Positions 1 to 9,002 of a stretch of DNA of 56,426 nucleotides are shown piece by piece. Position 1 is the stretch's first letter. Every line of letters starts with the position of its first letter. Both the position numbers and the translations under genes were made by a program. The stretch comes from JAXGMQ01 sp964613055. Lineage in GTDB: Bacteria > Caldisericota > Caldisericia > JAAYUI01. Under the pieces are notes generated by a model. That model worked only from the letters and a program-made list of their open reading frames with translations, had not been told where the DNA came from and did no database searches. The stretch is taken from assembly GCA_964613055.1 (NCBI GenBank), contig CAZTGD010000011.1, forward strand, positions 1 through 56,426. Direction: 5' to 3'.

Positions 1-2
1 CA

Positions 3-1448
3 CCCTGGTCAGAGTTTGATGTAACAGAGCTTAGACCCAAGGATTGCTGTGGCGGGAGTGAACCGGAACCTTCCAACTGTCAATGGCACACAGTCGAGAT
101 TTTCTCAGCAGAGAGAAACGGTACAACTGACTATCCTTGGAAAGTCTCTGTTAAAGTATGCGGTGTAGAATTCTCAACGATCAACGTATTCAATGCAACA
201 GATGACCAGAGAGTGGACGAATCCGGTAAATACATGATCTTTGACTATGAAGGATGCGCAAAGATGTGCATATCCAACAACATAATTCACCAGTGGGTTG
301 CCCTTCCACTTCTGGAAAACTGCTGTGGTGAAAATGTAGATCCTGAGCCAACACCTCAACCTCAGGGTGGTGTTTGCAGGGGTAAGAAGATTTTTGGGAC
401 AGTTAGAAGTCGCAATCCCTCTGAGTCAGACAACGTGAATGATTTGCTATTCATACAGGAATGCACTGATCCAACTAACAATATGGGTTTGATGATCTCT
501 GCAGATCCAAACCTGTTGGATACGACCGGTGAGATTTTAATAAAGGATGTGCAACCAGGTACATGTGCAACCTTCTGTGTTGAACTTACTGGAAACAGCA
601 ATTTTCTTTCAGTGTCGGACTGGACGGTTGCATCAGTAGGCGGAGATTGCTGTTCTAACCTTGTTCCCCCAAAGGTAGTAATCGGAGTCATTACCAATGT
701 CACTGAGAGTGGAAACAACAATGTTGTGTGGGTGAGTGAGTGTCCAGGTATGTCTGATATCGCTGTTAGTTATACTGTACCAATGGGCATGAAGGACACA
801 TCGGGTGCATTCGCAATCAATAACTATGGCGTGAATAAGTGCATTCTTTTAAGAGTCAAAGGGCAAAGAATAGTTTCCTGGACAGCTCTGTGGGATGTTA
901 CTGATTGTTGTGGAATCGAAGAGAACGGTATGGTAAAAAGAATTGGTCGAGAAGACAATGGTGATCTTATGGTTACAATCACCCCCTGTGAGGATAAATA
1001 CACATTACAGTACAAGGTTAACCCAGAGATGCGAGATATCCATGGACAGATGACAATAGAGGAGTATACATCCAAATATCTGTATTGTATCCGGGTATAT
1101 ACATACAAGGATAGGATAATCGCTTGGGAGTCAAGGAAAGACGCTGAATGCTGTGAGACGTATGGCTATAGAGCGAAGATCGTTTTCAATGGCTTCTACA
1201 ATGATAGCAATATAGACAATGAAGGAGCTATAATGACTCTGGACTATTATGCTTGTGTTGATTCCAAGATGAAGGTAAAAAGTCTCATGGTTCAACCGGG
1301 TCTGCGTGATGAAACTGGATTCTACACATTCAGGACACTGCCACCAGGGAGCTGTATAACTGTTGTATATGCTGAAGACGGTGACATACTCCGGTGGACA
1401 TACCACAAATGGGCTGGCGAGAGAGAGTGTTGTGCATCGGGATACTGA
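3..1448 (+). CDS. Cysteine-rich tandem-repeat protein, 5' partial
   Basis: The frame is open to the left edge of the window, so the start lies upstream; an internal GTG at 213 is not needed as a start. The visible 481 codons consist of about five tandem units of 80-110 residues. Each unit ends in a Cys-Cys pair (codon pairs at 45, 321, 648, 906, 1149 and 1428) preceded by a Trp-containing strand. Each also carries a D-x-x-G turn (DESG, DTTG, DTSG, DIHG, DETG) and two further single cysteines. The pattern suggests an extracellular, disulfide-stabilised repeat protein, but the signal peptide would be outside the window. A Pro/Glu/Gln linker separates the first two units. I do not recognise the family. 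It ends just before a bidirectional hairpin shared with the convergent lipoprotein gene. Confidence 0.8.
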   Translation, partial: PWSEFDVTELRPKDCCGGSEPEPSNCQWHTVEIFSAERNGTTDYPWKVSVKVCGVEFSTINVFNATDDQRVDESGKYMIFDYEGCAKMCISNNIIHQWVALPLLENCCGENVDPEPTPQPQGGVCRGKKIFGTVRSRNPSESDNVNDLLFIQECTDPTNNMGLMISADPNLLDTTGEILIKDVQPGTCATFCVELTGNSNFLSVSDWTVASVGGDCCSNLVPPKVVIGVITNVTESGNNNVVWVSECPGMSDIAVSYTVPMGMKDTSGAFAINNYGVNKCILLRVKGQRIVSWTALWDVTDCCGIEENGMVKRIGREDNGDLMVTITPCEDKYTLQYKVNPEMRDIHGQMTIEEYTSKYLYCIRVYTYKDRIIAWESRKDAECCETYGYRAKIVFNGFYNDSNIDNEGAIMTLDYYACVDSKMKVKSLMVQPGLRDETGFYTFRTLPPGSCITVVYAEDGDILRWTYHKWAGERECCASGY

Positions 1449-1479
1449 TTAGTCATTAGTTGATTATAGACACTAGGAT

Positions 1480-1507
1480 AATGAGAGGGGCCTAAGCTCC
1501 TCTCATT
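1480..1507. terminator. Bidirectional hairpin between convergent genes
   Basis: AATGAGAGG (1480-1488) pairs perfectly with CCTCTCATT (1499-1507) around a 10-base loop. It lies 31 bases after the repeat-protein stop and 11 bases before the end of the convergent lipoprotein gene. A-rich flanks give short U runs in both directions. A shared terminator is the likely role. Confidence 0.7.
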
Positions 1508-1518
1508 TGAATGTAGAA

Positions 1519-4152
1519 TTATTCGATGATTAGCAATTCAGGATTTTCACCCTGATTGCACACGGCAATAATCCCTTCATTTGCTGTCATAGCAAATTCA
1601 GTTGTGTCATTATTATCAATTGAAACCGAAGATTCTATGCCTCCGTTTATTCTGTCTCTTATCACAACGTGTATCTCAAATGGTTTGTTCTTGCTTGATT
1701 CTAGATTTTCCGAATCAAGTGTGTGGTGCCCAGCAAGGCATGCAAATCTTGTAGGAGAGAAAATCTCGTTACCTGGAAATATATCATATCTAGGACCGCG
1801 TGAACCAATGTTAAGAGATTGAAGCATAGGTATCTCAACAAAGCCAGCCACTGGATTGATTTTTAAAAGTTCTCCAGTTAATTCTCTCACAGACGCTATG
1901 ACACCGTCAATAACTAGGGGGTTGATAGAATTATTCGTATTTCTGACTGCGCCAATAATTTGGTTTTGTCTTCGATCAAAAAACCACATACCTGATATTG
2001 TGCCGGTAGCTAACAATTTATCTGATACAGTGAGTTTTGTAGCAAACTGAAGCATAGAGTCAACACCTTCAAATAGTATGCCTCCGGTTTTCTTATCAAG
2101 AATAACAAATTTTGAGTCATCACCATTCCTACTGTAGGCAAACACGTCGTTTCCGTCTATGCAAAGAGCAGAGGAGGAAACGCCAACCATGGGATAATCC
2201 CACAAATAATTCATATTATTGTCCAAACATGTAACACCTTGCTCAGAAGTAAGAATGATCTCTTCATCAATTTGAGGGATCCCCACATAGTCAGATTTCT
2301 GTATGATCATTCCAGTGGTCGGTTCAACCAACCACAATCCATTATCCGTTGCAATGTAAAGCCCAGTGGATGTAATGTATATTGGAGATTCATGAAAACC
2401 ACCATCAAAACCAGCCCCAGTGAAAACACCAGGAGCAGACGCCTCATCAATAGCCCAGACAACACTTCCATCGTCTCTCAATCGGCAAGAGAACTCCTTT
2501 TCGTCTATCTCATAGAGGAAAAGGTATTTCTCTGTTATCAAAGCAGGAGCGTATTTACCAGGTATCCTCAGACTAATTGATGGATTGACTGGTAGTTCGA
2601 AATCGAATTCTCCAGTATGCTTGACCTCACCTCTTCCACCAACGTAGTTGACGCTATCCATATTTACTTCACCAAGAGATTCCACTGAACCTCGCCTACT
2701 CCAAGCAAAGATAGTTCCACTTGTATTCATAATAACAAACTCACCAGAATCTGTTATGACTGGCCATCCGAGTATATCTCCATGTATCTTCATATCAGCT
2801 GATTTATTACCATACTTAACATCAATAACCCTCAATACTCCATCATTTCCTACCAAAACAATATTATCCCCCATCATCATCGGTTGAGATGATATACCTT
2901 CGTCTACCACCATATCCAATTGAACATATCCATCCTTAAGATCATGACTATAAATGGTGTTTTCATTGGCTGTGACAACATATTTCTCATTTACACAAGG
3001 CTTGTATGAAGTATTATACTGCGACCACATATCAAAAATAACTGAGCCTGCCGTACTTCTAATCATTATTGAGTTTTTATTATTGGTGTAGATGACTCTA
3101 TTCTCAGAGACTGTAACATTTGTAGGTCGATCAGTGAACTGTGTTCTAAATCGAAACACATTCCCATCAAGATCAATACAGTGTGTTTTGCCATCATCAC
3201 ATACAGCGAATACTGCTCCTTCAATCTCTCCATCTGCATTCATTCCAGCTATTGCAGGTATTTCACCCTTTATCTTTCCGTTCGTTTCATAGCTCCATTT
3301 TACTTTTAGTTCTGGGTATGCAACCATTTTAATCATACCGTCATTAGTACCACAGACCATCCTTCTTGAACCGATTATTGTTGGATTTGAAGTCAGTCTT
3401 CCGCCTATATTGACAGAGTGTGATGGTTTTCCTATTCCCGATTCCAACCGTGACAACTCAAATGTCATAAGATGGCCATCAACTGTTGCCAGTGTGAGGT
3501 AGTCCTCAGCGTATTGGAGTTTTTCAACAGGTGAGTCATATTCAATATCAACCTTCCATAACTCTTCCAATTCACTGCTCCACGCTGTAATAACACCATC
3601 TCTGGTCACTGAATAAACACTCTCACCATCGGAGACAATTCCAGTAAGCACCTCACCATCTACCATAACACTCTTGGAAAGACTCAAACCTCCAAAGTCA
3701 ACAGATGGAAGCATCCTGGATTTGGTATGACCACCCATGAGTGTATCAACTGACTCAATAGGTTGAAGTATCGACAACGAACCTTCTATCTTGTGTATAT
3801 TCTCATCAGATGTAAGTTCAATTTGATAATCATAGACACCTACATCCTCAATAGATGGGTTAACATAACAATCATAATAATGCCTGTTCATGGTATCGTG
3901 ATCCTTGATTATCACATCCATGGTCTCAGGTAAACCCCTTATCTCTGCAGAAAAGTTCTGATCCGTTTTATTGTTGAGTTTGGCAATCTTAGCAAAGAGG
4001 TGATAACCTTCATATGCAACAACAGAAGAATTTACCTGCCATTCTTCTAGGTATCTGACAGAAGGAGTACTATCAGTTTTACTATCACCACATCCTGTCA
4101 AAACTGCAAGCAACATCACTAAGGCAAGACTCGTAGATACTATATTTCTCAT
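1519..4152 (-). CDS. Lipoprotein with PQQ-like beta-propeller repeats
   Basis: 877 residues. The N-terminus has the charged-hydrophobic pattern of a lipoprotein signal, ending in a lipobox (AVLTGCGDS), so the mature protein should be lipid-anchored outside the cytoplasmic membrane. The body is made of repeated strands typical of PQQ/WD-type propellers, for example 'GVITAWSSELEELW', 'GVLRVIDVKYGN' and 'GTIFAWSRRG', and probably forms one or two propellers. No catalytic residues are evident; the role is likely protein binding or scaffolding, perhaps in the envelope. A GGAG site lies 7 bases before the chosen ATG at 4152; in-frame ATG and GTG codons just upstream are alternatives. A TATAAT box (4184-4189 on this strand) may be its -10. 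Substrate unknown. Confidence 0.8.
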   Translation of the reverse strand: MRNIVSTSLALVMLLAVLTGCGDSKTDSTPSVRYLEEWQVNSSVVAYEGYHLFAKIAKLNNKTDQNFSAEIRGLPETMDVIIKDHDTMNRHYYDCYVNPSIEDVGVYDYQIELTSDENIHKIEGSLSILQPIESVDTLMGGHTKSRMLPSVDFGGLSLSKSVMVDGEVLTGIVSDGESVYSVTRDGVITAWSSELEELWKVDIEYDSPVEKLQYAEDYLTLATVDGHLMTFELSRLESGIGKPSHSVNIGGRLTSNPTIIGSRRMVCGTNDGMIKMVAYPELKVKWSYETNGKIKGEIPAIAGMNADGEIEGAVFAVCDDGKTHCIDLDGNVFRFRTQFTDRPTNVTVSENRVIYTNNKNSIMIRSTAGSVIFDMWSQYNTSYKPCVNEKYVVTANENTIYSHDLKDGYVQLDMVVDEGISSQPMMMGDNIVLVGNDGVLRVIDVKYGNKSADMKIHGDILGWPVITDSGEFVIMNTSGTIFAWSRRGSVESLGEVNMDSVNYVGGRGEVKHTGEFDFELPVNPSISLRIPGKYAPALITEKYLFLYEIDEKEFSCRLRDDGSVVWAIDEASAPGVFTGAGFDGGFHESPIYITSTGLYIATDNGLWLVEPTTGMIIQKSDYVGIPQIDEEIILTSEQGVTCLDNNMNYLWDYPMVGVSSSALCIDGNDVFAYSRNGDDSKFVILDKKTGGILFEGVDSMLQFATKLTVSDKLLATGTISGMWFFDRRQNQIIGAVRNTNNSINPLVIDGVIASVRELTGELLKINPVAGFVEIPMLQSLNIGSRGPRYDIFPGNEIFSPTRFACLAGHHTLDSENLESSKNKPFEIHVVIRDRINGGIESSVSIDNNDTTEFAMTANEGIIAVCNQGENPELLIIE

Positions 4153-4228
4153 CATCACGCTCCATTCACATATCCGTGTTTTTATTATATTCTTCTCTCT
4201 ATATATGTTCCACCCATGTTACTGGATA

Positions 4229-4256
4229 TTGAACCGACTTTCAATCATTGTATACT
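4229..4256 (+). promoter_or_regulatory. Leaderless-type promoter
   Basis: TTGAAC (4229-4234), 16-base spacer, TATACT (4251-4256), then GAAAAC and the ATG at 4263. A start 6-7 bases after the -10 box would coincide with the start codon. No Shine-Dalgarno sequence is present. Confidence 0.65.
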
Positions 4257-4262
4257 GAAAAC

Positions 4263-6689
4263 ATGAGAATCTTATCTATGTTCACTGCTGTCATCATACT
4301 CCTTGGATCTGTAGTAACTACGCCAGCCAACGGAACAATAAAACATTCCAGTATAGGCTTTGAGAGGACATGCACTGTAGAATTAGAGACGGCTACATGG
4401 TGTGGATTTTGTCCCTATGTAGAAAGTGCCTTAAGGTCAATTGAAGAAGAGTATCCAAAAGAAAGACTGGCAATCGTATCCCATCATTACAAGGATTCCC
4501 TCTCTTGCAAAAACAGCACGGAACGCATGTATGCATATGGCACTATAGCTACACCCACCTCAATCTTCAATGGAAATTCATTCGAGCAGGGTGGTGATCC
4601 GAACATTAAAAGTAAGTACATCAAGCAGATTGACTACCAGCTAAACAGAAAAACCCCCTTTCTAGTCCACCTTCGAGGTGACATCCAGGAAGACTTCCTC
4701 AAATTGAACGCGTATTTATTGGGATGGGGTGCTTTACCAGAGAACCTTAACTATACCTTCTTGATATGCGAGAATAAGGCGAAGGCATCTGGTCGAACCT
4801 ATAATTGGGTATGTCGAGACGTAAAACCCAGACCAAATGGCCAACCATTTACACTTGAGAACTACAACTACAAGGAATTCGAACTGAATTGGAATATCCC
4901 CAGTGATGTTGACTGGGAAGAGATATATGCCCTTTTTGTTGTTGAATCATTTTCAGATCATGACATCTACCAGACGGGTATCTGGAGAAGGGGTTACTTC
5001 CAGGTAGAGAAATTTGATACACCGTTGGGTATTGTATTTGATGAGTCTCCTGATGAGTTGGAGATAACATTTTCGAACTACAAGAGAATAAACGACGGAG
5101 TGTGGGAGATAATCGACAGTGACCATATAAAATATGACTCAACAGGAAGTTTCGATGGAAGCACACTCACAATAATTCCCGATGAACCGTTACCTTCTGG
5201 AAAGAAGTACGCTATTCACATTCACTCTGGGGATGACAGCATTGGAACATCATCAACATTTCTCCAATCACCTGCGTTTGTTTTCTTCGAGATAGAGGGA
5301 AAACCTACTCTGCCACCAGAACCATCCAAAGAACCCCCACAGTTATCTCTATCAACCCTTGGTGTAGACATGGGAATTGTTGAAGAAAACAGAAAGAGTT
5401 TTGAGTTTATTATTGAAAACAAAGGTGATGAGCCACTTGACGGAGAGATAAGTGCGAGTTGTGACTGGGTAACCTTTGAAGAAGAGTTCTTCTCTGAAGT
5501 AAACGACCAACCATTGACGATAAAGGGATACGTTCACACAGACCATCTTGAGTCAGGTATACAGCACTCATGCACCGTAGACGTTACAAGCAATGGTGGA
5601 AATGCAAAGATTGGTATAAAGCTAGAGAAATCAATCACTCCCCCGATATTAGATGTTCATCCTAACACGCTTGTTTTTGAGGGTGAATCAATCTCACAAG
5701 CCCAGACTGTGACTATCCGTAACCTAGGCGGAGCAGAGCTTATTGGCTCCATCGACACTTCAGCAGGATGGTTGATTGCGGATAAAGCAGAGTTCTCAAA
5801 CGATACAGAAATAAATATCAGCGTAGTGACAAATGAATTGACTAATGGTAAACATACAGCTTCCATTGAAATTGAGTCAAATGGAGGCGAAAAATATATA
5901 GAAGTGAATGTAATAATTCCTGAAAAAACCACTGTGATTGAACTCATGTACGGATCGAACCTAGCTGTGGTTGATGGTGAGATATTCACTATGGAGGGAG
6001 AACCATACCTGATTGATGGCCACACCATGATATCAGCATATTCATGCGTAAAATTTTTCTATGATGAGACATCGATTTCCTGGACAGCTACTGCTGTGAC
6101 TATTACATACATGAACACCTCTGTTACATTGACTTGTGAACATGATAGATTTGTAATAGACGAAGAGGCCTATTCACTTCCGGCATCTGTCGCTTTGGTT
6201 GATACAAGCATGTACGTTCCAATCGAATTTATAATGCTCATCACAGACAGAGATATAGAAGCAACAATCAAGGGAGAACCAAAATCACCAACACTAAATC
6301 CCATTGTTGTAGAGCTTATTATTAATAAAAACACTGCAACCGTTGACGGAGAAGATGTCGACCTTGCAGTATCGCCGACCATCATCAACAACAGAACGGT
6401 CGTACCACTTAGATTCGTTTCGGAAACCTTCGGATTCAAGGTGAATTGGAACGCTGATACCGGGGAAATAACCCTTACAAATAAAAATACCAGTATAATT
6501 CTAAAGGCAGACTTGGAAACCATTGAGGTAGTCAAGGATGACGAGACCACACAACAAAGAGTAAACCCACCGCCAACAATAATAGATGGTCATACGATGG
6601 TACCGATTCGATTCATTTCAGATGTGTTAAATGCTGATATAGAGTGGATTGGTAAGGAAAGAAAGATCATCATACAATATCAACCTTGA
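4263..6689 (+). CDS. Secreted thioredoxin-fold protein with Ig-like and stalk domains
   Basis: 808 residues from the ATG at 4263; an in-frame TTG at 4248 overlaps the -10 box and is therefore rejected. A signal peptide is followed by a thioredoxin-like domain with a CxxC pair (WCGFCPY, near residue 45) and a plausible cis-Pro loop (ATPTS). Next come two Ig/BACON-like domains (about residues 355-560, each with a W-(V/L)-x-F/A strand). The C-terminus holds copper-amine-oxidase-N-like units, the best marked by 'TIINNRTVVPLRFVSE' and 'TIIDGHTMVPIRFISD'. The family is usually extracellular, and the C-terminal units are thought to mediate wall or matrix contacts. The thioredoxin part may handle disulfides outside the cell, which would fit the cysteine-rich repeat protein encoded nearby; that link is inference. 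Confidence 0.82.
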   Translation: MRILSMFTAVIILLGSVVTTPANGTIKHSSIGFERTCTVELETATWCGFCPYVESALRSIEEEYPKERLAIVSHHYKDSLSCKNSTERMYAYGTIATPTSIFNGNSFEQGGDPNIKSKYIKQIDYQLNRKTPFLVHLRGDIQEDFLKLNAYLLGWGALPENLNYTFLICENKAKASGRTYNWVCRDVKPRPNGQPFTLENYNYKEFELNWNIPSDVDWEEIYALFVVESFSDHDIYQTGIWRRGYFQVEKFDTPLGIVFDESPDELEITFSNYKRINDGVWEIIDSDHIKYDSTGSFDGSTLTIIPDEPLPSGKKYAIHIHSGDDSIGTSSTFLQSPAFVFFEIEGKPTLPPEPSKEPPQLSLSTLGVDMGIVEENRKSFEFIIENKGDEPLDGEISASCDWVTFEEEFFSEVNDQPLTIKGYVHTDHLESGIQHSCTVDVTSNGGNAKIGIKLEKSITPPILDVHPNTLVFEGESISQAQTVTIRNLGGAELIGSIDTSAGWLIADKAEFSNDTEINISVVTNELTNGKHTASIEIESNGGEKYIEVNVIIPEKTTVIELMYGSNLAVVDGEIFTMEGEPYLIDGHTMISAYSCVKFFYDETSISWTATAVTITYMNTSVTLTCEHDRFVIDEEAYSLPASVALVDTSMYVPIEFIMLITDRDIEATIKGEPKSPTLNPIVVELIINKNTATVDGEDVDLAVSPTIINNRTVVPLRFVSETFGFKVNWNADTGEITLTNKNTSIILKADLETIEVVKDDETTQQRVNPPPTIIDGHTMVPIRFISDVLNADIEWIGKERKIIIQYQP

Positions 6690-6727
6690 AAAAGAAGATA
6701 CAAATCCATGTTAGAAGCTGTTCTTTC

Positions 6728-6756
6728 TTGAGGCACACATTATGATGAAATAGAAT
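6728..6756 (+). promoter_or_regulatory. Sigma-70-type promoter with leader
   Basis: TTGAGG (6728-6733), 17-base spacer, TAGAAT (6751-6756). The expected start near 6763 leaves a leader of about 27 bases with a GGAGG site before the ATG at 6790, so this unit is a conventional leadered one. Confidence 0.6.
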
Positions 6757-6789
6757 GACCGGCTAGTGATGCTCAATCGGAGGATGTAG

Positions 6790-8436
6790 ATGGAATACGT
6801 TCTAATGTTAGTCAAAGTACTCGCGGGACTCGCTCTGTTTTTACTCGGTGTCCAGACCATGGGTGACGGGTTGCAGAAAATTGCCGGTGAGCGTCTTAGA
6901 GTGATACTGAGAAAGTTGACCAGCAAACCTGTTTATGGTGTTGGTGTAGGCGCTTTCATAAGCATGATAATACAATCATCCTCTGCTACAACGATCATGC
7001 TGGTTGGTCTGGTTAACGCTGGACTTATTTCTCTTACTAATGCTGTTGGAGTTATCTTCGGTGCAAATATAGGCACAACCTTTACAGCACAGCTAGTCTC
7101 ATTCCCCTTCATGGATTGGGCAATATGGTTATCAATTGCATTGGGTATAGGTTTACGAATGTTTGGACAGAGGAAGCAGATTCGTTTTCTCGGAGAGATT
7201 CTACTCGGTTTTGGTATCCTCTTTTTGGGTATGCATATCATGAAGAATTCACTGGCATTCCTTCAGGAGAGTCAACAAGCTATTAATGTTCTGACGATGC
7301 TTTCAAAAACTCCAATTCTTGGGGTTTTAGCGGGAGCATTATTCACTTCTATTATTCAATCCTCATCGGCTACATCTGGAATAGTCATTGCACTTTCTCT
7401 CCAATCAACAACCGCAGGCGATCCTTTAATATCAATTACTGGCGCAATAGCGATTATTATCGGAGCAAACATAGGTACATGTGTTACCGCTATCATAGCA
7501 TCCGCTGGTGTGTCAAGTTGGAGTGCTAAAAAAGTTGCTGTAGCTCACATTATGTTCAATCTGCTTGGAGGATTGATATTCTTTTTCCTCATACCCATAT
7601 CAGCTGAACTGATCAGTATGACATCATCAGTTGCTGCCAGACAGATTGCAAACTTCCATACACTGTTCAATATCTCAATGTCTTTACTCGTATTGCCATT
7701 TACAGGATTATTCGTGAGACTTATAAACAGGATATTTCCACACGAAGATAAACGCCCCGATGATAGCTTTCTATACCTTACCGACAACCTTCTCCAGACA
7801 CCATCAATGGCACTTGCTCAGGTATCACAAGAGATGGCGAGGATGCTTGAAATCGCACGTGTTATGGTTTATGACTCAAAGAGAATGCTTTTTCTCAGTG
7901 AGAAGAGGATATTTAAGGCCATCCAAAATTCAGAGAGTGTTGTAAATTCACTGCAACACAAGATAACAGCATACATAATCAGACTGAATCAAAAATCCCT
8001 ATCGCTTGAGCAGGCCGAAAGAGGTGCATCATTTCTACATGTCGTACACGACATCGAGCGTATAGGAGACCACGCAACAAACATTGCTGAAATTGCACAG
8101 GATTACATAGAAAACAGGATGAAGTACAGTGACCACTCCAAAGAGGGCATGGATAACCTATTCAAACTCGTTGACAGAGCTTGCATCATATCCGGCTATG
8201 CACTGAAAAATATTGACGAATCGGTGAAACAGGAGATGAGAGAGCTGGAAAACCAGATAGATGAGCAAACTGAAGGGATTGGCACAGTCCATTTCAATGA
8301 GATTGAGCTAGGATTGGTAAAACCTGAGTCTGGTGTATATTACATTGACATGGCGTCTAATCTGGAACGAGTCGGAGATCACTGCATGAACATAGTAAAA
8401 TACCTTTCTGGACCGAGGAAGAGAATAAATCAGTAA
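6790..8436 (+). CDS. Na+/phosphate cotransporter with PhoU-like C-terminus
   Basis: 548 residues. The N-terminal 310 or so residues are membrane-embedded and carry the duplicated QSSSAT signature of the Na/Pi-cotransporter II family (IIQSSSATT near residue 60 and IIQSSSATS near 190), each followed by a GANIGT repeat. These inverted repeats form the substrate and sodium sites in the family. The C-terminal third is a PhoU-like helical domain (HDIERIGDHATNIAE and NLERVGDHCMNIVK motifs), which in homologues modulates transport or phosphate signalling. The length matches the YjbB/NptA-type fusion. The start has GGAGG 7 bases upstream. Single gene, convergent with the TPR-like gene. Phosphate is the likely substrate. 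Confidence 0.92.
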   Translation: MEYVLMLVKVLAGLALFLLGVQTMGDGLQKIAGERLRVILRKLTSKPVYGVGVGAFISMIIQSSSATTIMLVGLVNAGLISLTNAVGVIFGANIGTTFTAQLVSFPFMDWAIWLSIALGIGLRMFGQRKQIRFLGEILLGFGILFLGMHIMKNSLAFLQESQQAINVLTMLSKTPILGVLAGALFTSIIQSSSATSGIVIALSLQSTTAGDPLISITGAIAIIIGANIGTCVTAIIASAGVSSWSAKKVAVAHIMFNLLGGLIFFFLIPISAELISMTSSVAARQIANFHTLFNISMSLLVLPFTGLFVRLINRIFPHEDKRPDDSFLYLTDNLLQTPSMALAQVSQEMARMLEIARVMVYDSKRMLFLSEKRIFKAIQNSESVVNSLQHKITAYIIRLNQKSLSLEQAERGASFLHVVHDIERIGDHATNIAEIAQDYIENRMKYSDHSKEGMDNLFKLVDRACIISGYALKNIDESVKQEMRELENQIDEQTEGIGTVHFNEIELGLVKPESGVYYIDMASNLERVGDHCMNIVKYLSGPRKRINQ

Positions 8437-8473
8437 ATACACACCCAACGGATTAACTATATAAGTGTTCTTA

Positions 8474-8956
8474 TCAGAGTTTGATGGTCTCTAGCTCAGA
8501 TAGGAAATAGTCCCTGTCTCCCTTTTTTGCAATATCATCGGAGGCCTTTTGAGCCAGTTTCAGATATCTTTCTGTTTTTTCAGGGGCATTCGCTGTTGAA
8601 CTAGCCCTTGCAAGTGCTTCATATGCAAATGCAAGATCAAAATCTCCTATGCTATTATCCTTACACAATTCAAGAGACAACTCTGCATGGTACATAGCTT
8701 CCTTTGTGCGACCGAGTATGGAATACACTCGAGAGAGTTGCCACTGACTCCTGGTGAAATTCAAAGGCGTTCCAACCTGTCTCCAATGCCATGCTGATGC
8801 ATGAGCGGTATGGATCATCATCAACTCATCCTCTGGAGTTCTTTTCTCACCTTTTTCAATTAGATCCCAGGTTAGATTGAAGAGTGCCGGACCAAAATAT
8901 TTGTTGCACTTTTCAATCTTTTCCTTCTGTTCCTTTTGGTTTTTAGCATCAACCAT
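8474..8956 (-). CDS. Small TPR-like protein
   Basis: 160 residues, cytoplasmic, with no signal peptide. The chosen ATG at 8956 has AAGGGGG 6 bases upstream; a TTG two codons earlier is the alternative. Helical repeats such as 'WQLSRVYSILGRTKEAMYHAELSLEL' (quoted as spaced elements WQLSRVY...GRTKEAM...A) and 'AFAYEALARAS...A..KTERYLKLA' match the 34-residue TPR spacing, with about two to three repeats. Such proteins bind partners, and none is evident here. It follows the alpha-CTD/sigma-4 gene on the same strand and could be co-transcribed with it. Confidence 0.65.
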   Translation of the reverse strand: MVDAKNQKEQKEKIEKCNKYFGPALFNLTWDLIEKGEKRTPEDELMMIHTAHASAWHWRQVGTPLNFTRSQWQLSRVYSILGRTKEAMYHAELSLELCKDNSIGDFDLAFAYEALARASSTANAPEKTERYLKLAQKASDDIAKKGDRDYFLSELETIKL

Positions 8957-9002
8957 AGCCAACCCCCTTGTTTATACTGCAAAACCCTACAGCTGAATTA
9001 TA

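Noticed and set aside
4248..4262. TTG start for the thioredoxin-fold protein
   Set aside because: The codons overlap the TATACT -10 box; the signal peptide is better from ATG 4263.
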